This document shows, one piece after another, positions 58,401 to 64,000 of a stretch of DNA of 64,000 bases. The notes beneath the pieces were generated by a model. The model searched no databases, was not told the origin of the DNA, and worked only from the letters and a program-made list of their open reading frames with translations. The position numbers and the translations under genes are program-made. The stretch's first letter is position 1. Each line of letters opens with the position of its first letter. Source of the stretch: Isoetes taiwanensis (Eukaryota > Streptophyta > Lycopodiopsida > Isoetales > Isoetaceae); contig JAJEKV010000061.1 in assembly GCA_021234155.1 (NCBI GenBank), positions 7,859,013 to 7,923,012 on the forward strand, in the 5' to 3' direction.

Positions 58401-59508
58401 CTTAAGGTCTTTGATGAGATCCAAGTGGGCTTTATGATGGTCGGCCACACCCATGATGATATTGATGCTTTATTTGGAAATTTTTCAACCTTGATGAGTT
58501 CATCTGATGCTTTGACACTACCGAGCTACTTTACTTGTTCAAGCAAGTGCAATGCGAAATCTCCAATTCCATACTTTATTGATGAAGTTCCAAATTGGAA
58601 GGCTTTTTGTGAAGGGATTCATCCCGATAAGGGCCAACGCTGGTTGGGCATCTTGAACCATTGCTCTTCAAATTTAAGATGGCGGAGATTGGCCACGTTA
58701 TGCAATACAAAATGCGCCCCTACACATAAAGAGTGGCTTCCAGCAGATTCTCCGGGAGTTAGAATGTGGAAAGAGGATGAACATGGTCAGCCAATGATAC
58801 CAAGTGGTGTGCCACAAAATATTCCTCCTAGACCAACATTGAAAGATCTTCCGGGGGTTGAAGGATAGCATCAACAAATACATCTCCCTATGGAAGGACA
58901 TATGTAAGAATCAAGAAAGTAGCTTGTTTGCAAGGCAATACACGGCAAGTGTTGAGTATTGGAGCCGACTTCTTATCTCTTTGGAGGATGTTGCTCCGGG
59001 GCGCCCTCAAAATGATGCATTTTGGCCACAAACAAGACAAGCTCCTCTAGAACAAAAAAAGATTTGTTCCAGAGGTCGACGATATCTGCCTTGGTCACAC
59101 GACCTTTACCATCTTATTGTGGCCCGCCGATGGCCGCGCCCCGGTGTTGCCTCTTGAAGAGTTTGATCCTCACGCATACATGTGACAAAGGGTATGTTTG
59201 TTCTAGTCGGAGACTGGAGATGATAACACCGCCACTTGGTTAGGATATCAGAGGAGAATGTTTGTTCTTGATCCGGAATCTACATATTTTGGCCATATTT
59301 TTATATCGTGGTGGAAGCCTCTTTTGGAGGGGACTACAAAGACCGCTTGACTAAGCGTTGGCGGCCTAATCCTTCCGATCCTTCAAGGTATGAAAATTTA
59401 GATGCTATTCATTATGCCTGGGATGCCAATGGCAAGAGGCCGAAAACAGTTCAAATTCCGAAATATATTGTAGACATGTGGAAAGACATAGCACATTGTT
59501 CATCTTAA
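55412..59508 (+). pseudogene. DUF7869-type transposase with two DUF8039-like modules
   Basis: Exon 1 (55,412-55,444) encodes MARFSIYNDPK. A GT-AG intron joins it in phase to an exon at 55,991 starting NFLRGDVVVARGH. Two similar modules follow, ending DNVAEAVGTFIEWPR and DNIAEAVGTFIEWPR, a DUF8039-like pattern; a frame change near 56,250 separates them. Next come a Cys-rich segment (KSSCCKNTCNKKLTKHQVRE, 57,200), a helix-turn-helix-like GIGRPTFYNWRNRF (57,410) and AEHGNTGSKKPRS. The DUF7869-like core has LTGALTHGHGG, LYLQLDNASGQNKN (58,350) and VGFMMVGHTHDDIDALFG (58,430), whose Asp residues are probably catalytic. About 15 residues are missing between NKN and VFDEIQVGF, with a frame change. 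The tail (KDSINKYISLWKD to VDMWKDIAHCSS) is split by further frame changes. The transposase role is inferred from the family and from its place in a TIR element. Confidence 0.8.
55741..55898. repeat. Palindrome cluster 4, in intron 1 of the transposase gene
   Basis: Five palindromes of 24 bp at 55,741-55,764, 55,767-55,790, 55,821-55,844, 55,849-55,872 and 55,875-55,898. The core pattern is CAAATGGCGC, four bases, GCGCCATTTG, with G/A variation in the arms. All lie between the exon 1 donor at 55,445 and the acceptor at 55,989-55,990. Confidence 0.92.
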
Positions 59509-59678
59509 TACATGAGATCTTGTAATACATATCTTTCATCTTAATACATAAGATCTTGTACATTACTGTATTTGTGATCATATATAACTGCTTACATCTT
59601 TAATATATAAATGCATACATGATTTATAGATAAGATGGTCAGAAGTGCTTACATGTTGAACAGGTGATTCATTCATCT

Positions 59679-59894
59679 TCAGGATCTGTAGTAGTGATCC
59701 CTGATATCAGGAAGCCAAATCAGATGGATCATAACACGAATTGACGCAGGGCAATGAATCTCAGCGCCCAAAGCTTTTCTTTGCAGGTAGGGATCAAGAA
59801 GAAGATGCCTGTCTAGGCAACCAACAAGATCAGAGAGGCTCATTGAGCACTTGATCGCCTCGATGTGGTGAATAGAAGAAGGTAAATAATCCAT
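59679..59894 (-). CDS. Small ORF A, 71 aa, unknown function
   Basis: An intact frame starts MDYLPSSIHHIEAIKCSMSL and ends VMIHLIWLPDIRDHYYRS. A TATA-like CTATAAAAACAG lies about 45 bp upstream of the ATG on the minus strand. Two related, frameshifted ORFs follow nearby (60,180-60,401 and 60,632-60,880). Shared features are an IKC or ITC near residue 15, a DPYLQ/DPWLQ/EDWLT block and a VIHL-W motif. It lies between the transposase gene and the right terminus, so it belongs to the 11-kb element. I do not recognise the family. Confidence 0.55.
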   Translation of the reverse strand: MDYLPSSIHHIEAIKCSMSLSDLVGCLDRHLLLDPYLQRKALGAEIHCPASIRVMIHLIWLPDIRDHYYRS

Positions 59895-60179
59895 GGGAGA
59901 TGAATGACCTCTAGCCCCGAATGGAGCTGTTTTTATAGTGAAGTAAAATTATTCATGTGAATTATTGGGGTGGATCAGAGCGCCATCATTGAGCGTATAC
60001 AAGTATCATGTACCGCATGTGTATGATTCTATCATGTACTCAGATTCTATACATCACCTAATATTCACTATGCTTATATTATATATATCCAATGTGATAC
60101 ACAAATCATAAGTGCTTATATTATTATATCCTTAACAGTATACTGATCATCACCGATTCACTCATCATCAACACTTAAT

Positions 60180-60401
60180 GAGGTAATGGCATTCAGCTCA
60201 TAGATCTCCGATCGGGAAGCCAATATAGGTGGATCACAACACTAGTGAGCTTTCCCGCAAGCACCGCAGGACCATCCGCTTTGGATTGCAGCCATGGATC
60301 CATCTTCACACCCTTTATTGCGCAATCATACCCGGATCATTGTAGCTCATGTAGCACTTGATGGTTTGGATGTTCTCCGGACGATCAGGCAAGGAAGCCA
60401 T
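60180..60401 (-). pseudogene. Small ORF B, paralogue of ORF A, frameshifted
   Basis: Starts MASLPDRPENIQTIKCYMSY. After NDPG a one-base frame change is needed to continue as IKGVKMDPWLQSK and then VVIHLYWLPDR. Its upstream 80 bp (CTATAAAAGCAGCTCCATTC, then the stretch up to the ATG) closely match those of ORF A. Promoter and leader were duplicated with the gene. Duplicate blocks lie about 507 bp apart. Confidence 0.55.
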
Positions 60402-60631
60402 GGGAGATGAATGACCTCTACCACCGAATGGAGCTGCTTTTATAGTGAAGTAAAATTATTGATGTGAATTATTGGTGTTCATTGCCATTATACGAGTACC
60501 ATACATGTATATGATCCAATAATCTCTATGTATATACTATCAATAATTTTGGTGAGTATATACCATCAATAATTTTGGTGGGTATAAATATACATCAAAT
60601 TGCCGAGTGCAGCAACATTGGCCTCTGTCTA

Positions 60632-60880
60632 GCTATGACGTATTCTGGTCTTGAACGTGATTCTATCACTTGCAAGATGAATCATGAGGACTTCAAGCGG
60701 TGTCATGAAAGCGAGATATACCGCTTGAAGACTGGCTCACCACTGTTGCTCTCAATCCTCGCCATTATCCTGATCCCGTCGATGTTATCATACATCTCCT
60801 ATGGAATAGAGAGTATCAAATGTTCATGATCGAAAGGATCTCTGGAGCGCCTTCTGCTAGTTCTGATCATTCAGAGTAAT
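60632..60880 (+). pseudogene. Small ORF C, diverged relative of ORFs A and B
   Basis: On the plus strand, MTYSGLERDSITCKMNHEDF begins the frame; after KRCHES a frame change leads to RDIPLEDWLTTVALNPRHYP and VIIHLLWNREYQ. The order of motifs is that of ORFs A and B, though similarity is weak. GGTATAAATATAC upstream, near 60,580, is TATA-like. The frame change is at nearly the same place as in ORF B. Confidence 0.4.
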
Positions 60881-61110
60881 AGTAGAAGAATAATAGTACT
60901 TGTTATCTTATTGTAATCTGGTTGTGTTAGTATACAACAGGTATACATAACCTTTTGTAGTACACATAACCGTAATAAAAGTATTGATGTATACTAGTAT
61001 ACACATGTATACATAACCTTATGTAATACACATAACCATACTATAAGTATTGAGGTATACATAACCCTCCAAGTATACTATATAAAAATTATTCCAACTT
61101 GTCTCCAGAA
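60881..61110. other. Right subterminal region of the 11-kb transposon
   Basis: AT-rich DNA with repeated GTATACATAACC and ATAACCGTAATA-type phrases (for example near 60,940, 61,010 and 61,050). ATTCCAACTT at 61,091 repeats part of the terminus at 61,111. No palindromes of the GCGC family were seen here. Confidence 0.6.
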
Positions 61111-61135
61111 TTCCAACTTTAATGAAACTCTGCTT

Positions 61136-61983
61136 AATATAGAAGGCATGCTTAAAAGATTTAATATGCACGATTGTAATGTTGGAAGAACACCAATTAT
61201 TCAGGGATTAAAATTGTCAAGTGACCACTGTCCTAAAACTCAGGAATAATTACTGGAAATGGAGAAGATCCCATACATGGAGTTTATTGGTTGTTTGCTA
61301 TATATTTCAAATTGTACCAGACCAGAGATAGCTTTTACAGTCAACTTGTTGAGCAGATTTAATAATAATCTAGGGAAGCAACATTGGACCATTGCAAAAC
61401 GAGTTCTAAGGTATCTAAAATATACACAGAATCATGGGTTGACATTTAGCAATAATGACTTGGTGCTCAAAGGATATGCAGATGCTGATTGGGGTCGTGA
61501 CATTGACACGAGAAGTCTACATCTGGATTTGCTTGATGCTAGGAGGACCTGTTAGTACTTGGAAAAGTAAGAAACAATCAAGTGTTCCAATGTCCACAGC
61601 TGAAGCAGAATACAACTCCGCAACACTTGCAGCAAAGGAAATTGCATGGGTCAGAAGGCTACTTAATGAGCTCAAGATTATTCAGAAGTTGCTTACAGTA
61701 CTTTATTCTGATAGTTTGAGCTGCATTGCAATTAACATGAAATCCAGTATTACACTAAAGAACCAAGCACATTGAATTACATGTTCATTTTATTAGGGAA
61801 ATGGTTGCAATTTGCAAAAGGTGTGGTGACAGTTGAATACATCTCTACTCATGAGCAAGTGGCAGATATATTAACTAAAGGGTTATCAGAGAGTTCATAA
61901 AAAAAAAAAAGTTTGAGAAATTTAAAGATAAGCTAGGAATACAGGATTTAAATGATGCAAAGGAAATTAGCATGAAAGGGGAA
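61136..61983 (+). pseudogene. Copia reverse transcriptase end and RNase H
   Basis: Resumes at IEGMLKRFNMHD. Blocks typical of copia are YMEFIGCLLYISNCTRPEIA, KRVLRYLKYTQNHGL, LKGYADADWG, SKKQSSVPMSTAEAEY, EIAWVRRLLNEL and YSDSLSCIAI. THEQVADILTKGLSES follows near 61,850. The second RNase H strand is frameshifted near 61,510. A polypurine tract, ATGAAAGGGGAA, at about 61,972-61,983 precedes the 3' LTR. Confidence 0.93.
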
Positions 61984-62429
61984 TGAAGGAAATTCATGCT
62001 AATTATTAGAGAGTAATACAGTTAAATGCATGGTTGAATAATACAGATATATAGAGATAAGTGCAAATTGAAGGGGGATTACTTATCATTGTTCATATTA
62101 GGGTTGAATTATTCTGTGCAATGGTTTCGAGCCATATGTTATTTGAAATATAGAAATCCCCAAAGAAGGTGGAGGCTCATACACAGATGCACGAAATGAC
62201 CGGACCTAGCCTTGTCGGCCACATCCATACCCTATAAAATCAAGTAGAATTGTACAGTAAGCGATATGTGTGATCGAAGCTGTTCAGCAGAACAGGCTTG
62301 GGTTCTCGAAGATTTTAACTTATATTTTCAAGTCATATTGTCATTTGTGTTTTACATGGTATGGCTTGCAATTCAAATATGTTAGTAATGAAAGCACTCT
62401 AAATTGGTCTATTGCTATTTTATTTTTCA
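61984..62429 (+). repeat. Copia 3' LTR
   Basis: Partner of the 5' LTR at 27,957, starting TGAAGGAAATTC right after the polypurine tract and ending TTTTTCA, followed by the TAAAA duplication. It carries about 20 extra bases relative to the 5' LTR. Confidence 0.95.
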
Positions 62430-62434
62430 TAAAA

Positions 62435-62888
62435 TCAATGGCGTCAAACCCTTTCTACGCATTAATATATTGCAGTCATGTTGCATAGGAAAAATAGTTA
62501 AAATGCATATACCCCCAAAATTAAAAGTTATGCTTAGATGAATCAGGGGGGTTAAGTTCAATTTCATGTTTACATAATGTGAAACTATCTCAATATTTGT
62601 AGTCATGGCCAAATTTCATGATATTGTCCTCCATTCATCAATAACCATCACTAGCTACATCATCGTTGAGTTTTAGACCTTTAAGGGTGTAATCATTACA
62701 CTTTTGAACCTTTTAATATGTTCATCTTGTTATATTAGATTTTGTTTGGATCTAGATAATGCATGGTTATACCTTAATTACACTATATTTAAGTTGATAG
62801 AGCTATAGAGTGAACTAGAATGCATCAGTTACTATCCTTGTGAGAATTATAGATAGGTTTATTGGAGCACTTTGACCTATATTTTTGT
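62435..62888. other. Intergenic DNA between the copia element and a LINE
   Basis: AT-rich sequence. No frame, repeat or signal that I can support. Confidence 0.45.
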
Positions 62889-64000
62889 TTGTTTTTTTTT
62901 TTTTTGAAGAACTATGTCATCAATATATTAAAAGAATGGTAATGTTACAAAGCAAGTGAGGAGGAAGGAGAACTGCCCCAAAGAGACAGCGATACCTCGA
63001 CACTCCACAACAAACTCACAGAAAAATTGCAACTCTACTGATGTACAAACCGACCATCACCATCTACAACACCCAAGAAGTCCCGCCAAATGGCAAACTT
63101 TCGCTCTACTAATCCCGGGAACACCAGAAAGCTTTGAAATAGCTTGTACCTGAGTCGAGGAATCATAGAGGCTGGCCAATCCCCGAAGATCCACAACCGC
63201 CGCCGCCTAAATCAGCCACACCAACCAAGCCACGCGCCGGATGCAAGGCTTGCTGCCGCAAGAGCCGCCAAGCACCGTGATACACATGAAGCAAAAGAAA
63301 GCTGGCGGCTAGTCAATCTCACCAAATGAGAGCCCTAACCCAATCCCGGGCACCGCAAGTGAGGGCATAAAACCGCATAATGCTCCACAGTCTCAACGAT
63401 GAAGGCCACAACAAGGGCGTAGAGGGCTCACACCGCCTAAACCGACTCACAAGGGCATTCACCTTGATACTGGCCCGGTGCACCACCGCCACGAAGCACC
63501 CTAACCTTCGGTGGGGAAAGTGAGCTCCATGTCCACGCCCAAACCGAAGCGCCATTGAGAACCCGGAAGCTCGCGGTGACCACTTGCCCGAAAGGGGCGG
63601 TGTGTCATGAATAGTCAACACGGTAACAAGACCACACAAAACAAGAAGACACAACATCCGGATGAACCTTCCAAACCGCACCACCATATCATCCCGAGGG
63701 ACTATAGGTATGTGTAGCGGAATACTCCCGCCACTTGTTCCCGTGATAGCGGTCCACGCCCCTCAAAGTAAAGCGAAGCTCGAAAAGAACTCCCACGAAG
63801 CTAGCTGACCACCCCAATACCAATCCTCCAAGGTGAGCACAACAGACTAAGCCTCCAACGGGGTCTAGCGTCAGAGCATGCAGTGTGACCAAGGGCAAGT
63901 CTTTGAGGGGTAAACGAACCCACAAGAAAGGAGAAGAGTGGTGATATTATTCCAATATTGCACAAAACATGGGCAGAGCTGCCATGGATTACACATGCCT
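62889..64000 (-). mobile_element. LINE 3' part, minus strand, running off the window
   Basis: On the minus strand the sequence ends ATGACATAGTTCTTC followed by a poly(A) of about 14 (T run at 62,890-62,905 on the plus strand), a typical plant LINE 3' end. Upstream, in several frames, is a zf-RVT-like region: WSSLSPPKVRVL, then VNALVSRFRRCEPSTPL and ETVEHYAVLCPHL (about 63,330-63,560). Frame changes are frequent, so the copy is dead. The reverse transcriptase itself lies beyond the window end. Confidence 0.75.

Larger units (their letters stand above)
50091..61135. mobile_element. 11-kb TIR transposon carrying a DNA-methyltransferase gene and a DUF7869-type transposase
   Basis: Perfect 25-bp terminal inverted repeats, beginning AAGCAGAGTTTCATTAAAGT, lie at 50,091-50,115 and 61,111-61,135. 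A 4-bp AATA duplication flanks them (50,087-50,090 and 61,136-61,139). Removing 50,091-61,135 and one AATA rejoins the copia reverse transcriptase in frame (SSN to IEGML), so the limits are exact. Inside are two divergent multi-exon genes, a transposase on the plus strand and a ParB/methyltransferase on the minus strand. There are also repeated palindromes and three small related ORFs. Both large genes have frameshifts, so this copy is probably inactive. The superfamily is not one I can name. Confidence 0.93.
27957..62429 (+). mobile_element. Ty1/copia retrotransposon expanded to 34.5 kb by four nested insertions
   Basis: Two LTRs, 27,957-28,383 and 61,984-62,429, share the sequence TGAAGGAAATTCATGCTAAT at their starts and end in CA. 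Both flanks carry the perfect 5-bp duplication TAAAA (27,952-27,956 and 62,430-62,434), which proves that the two LTRs belong to one insertion. Gag, protease, integrase, reverse transcriptase and RNase H appear in copia order, split by elements at 28,665-44,045, 44,459-44,729, 46,632-49,169 and 50,091-61,135. Subtracting these and a 70-bp duplication leaves about 5.2 kb, a normal copia size. Multiple stops and frameshifts show that the element is dead. Confidence 0.95.

Overview
The window is nuclear DNA of a land plant with a large, transposon-rich genome. Support comes from a plant-type SnRK1/AMPK beta-subunit gene with GT-AG introns, Ty1/copia and chromovirus Ty3/gypsy elements with plant initiator-Met primer sites, LINE remnants, and DUF7869/DUF8039-like transposon genes. 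A fern or another non-seed plant is my best guess; I cannot name the species.

Layout. 1-8.4 kb: a decayed LINE (about 1.25-4.3 kb), short tandem duplications and otherwise featureless DNA. 8.46-10.56 kb: the one clearly intact host gene, a four-exon KIN-beta (315 aa). 12.06-21.60 kb (minus): a multi-exon tyrosine-recombinase (Crypton-like) gene, now broken by an in-frame TGA, a frameshift and a 7.0-kb TIR element (13,704-20,730) inserted in one of its exons. That insert carries a 382-bp foldback element, a family of short hairpins and a 332-bp tandem duplication. 25.15-26.04 kb: a three-exon gene for a 241-aa protein with an acidic C-terminal part, function unknown.

27.957-62.429 kb is one Ty1/copia retrotransposon of about 5.2 kb blown up to 34.5 kb by four independent insertions. 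It has a perfect 5-bp target duplication (TAAAA). The insertions are: (1) a 15.4-kb element with 31-bp CACACT... termini and a 3-bp AAA duplication, holding 19-bp satellite arrays and a large inverted repeat; (2) a 271-bp MITE with a TGTA duplication; (3) a 2.5-kb chromovirus reduced to LTRs, integrase and chromodomain; (4) an 11,045-bp TIR transposon with an AATA duplication. Removing insertions 1, 2 and 4 with one copy of the duplication rejoins the copia reading frame. 62.89-64.0 kb: the 3' part of a second LINE on the minus strand.

The most interesting item is insertion 4 (50,091-61,135). It carries two divergent genes: a DUF7869-type transposase preceded by two DUF8039-like modules (plus strand), and a protein combining a ParB-like domain with a DNA-methyltransferase-like domain (minus strand). 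It also holds a family of about 24-bp GC-rich palindromes, found in introns of both genes, in the shared promoter region and near one end, and three small related ORFs near the other end. Both large genes are frameshifted, so this copy looks dead, but it outlines a DNA transposon that brings its own DNA methyltransferase.
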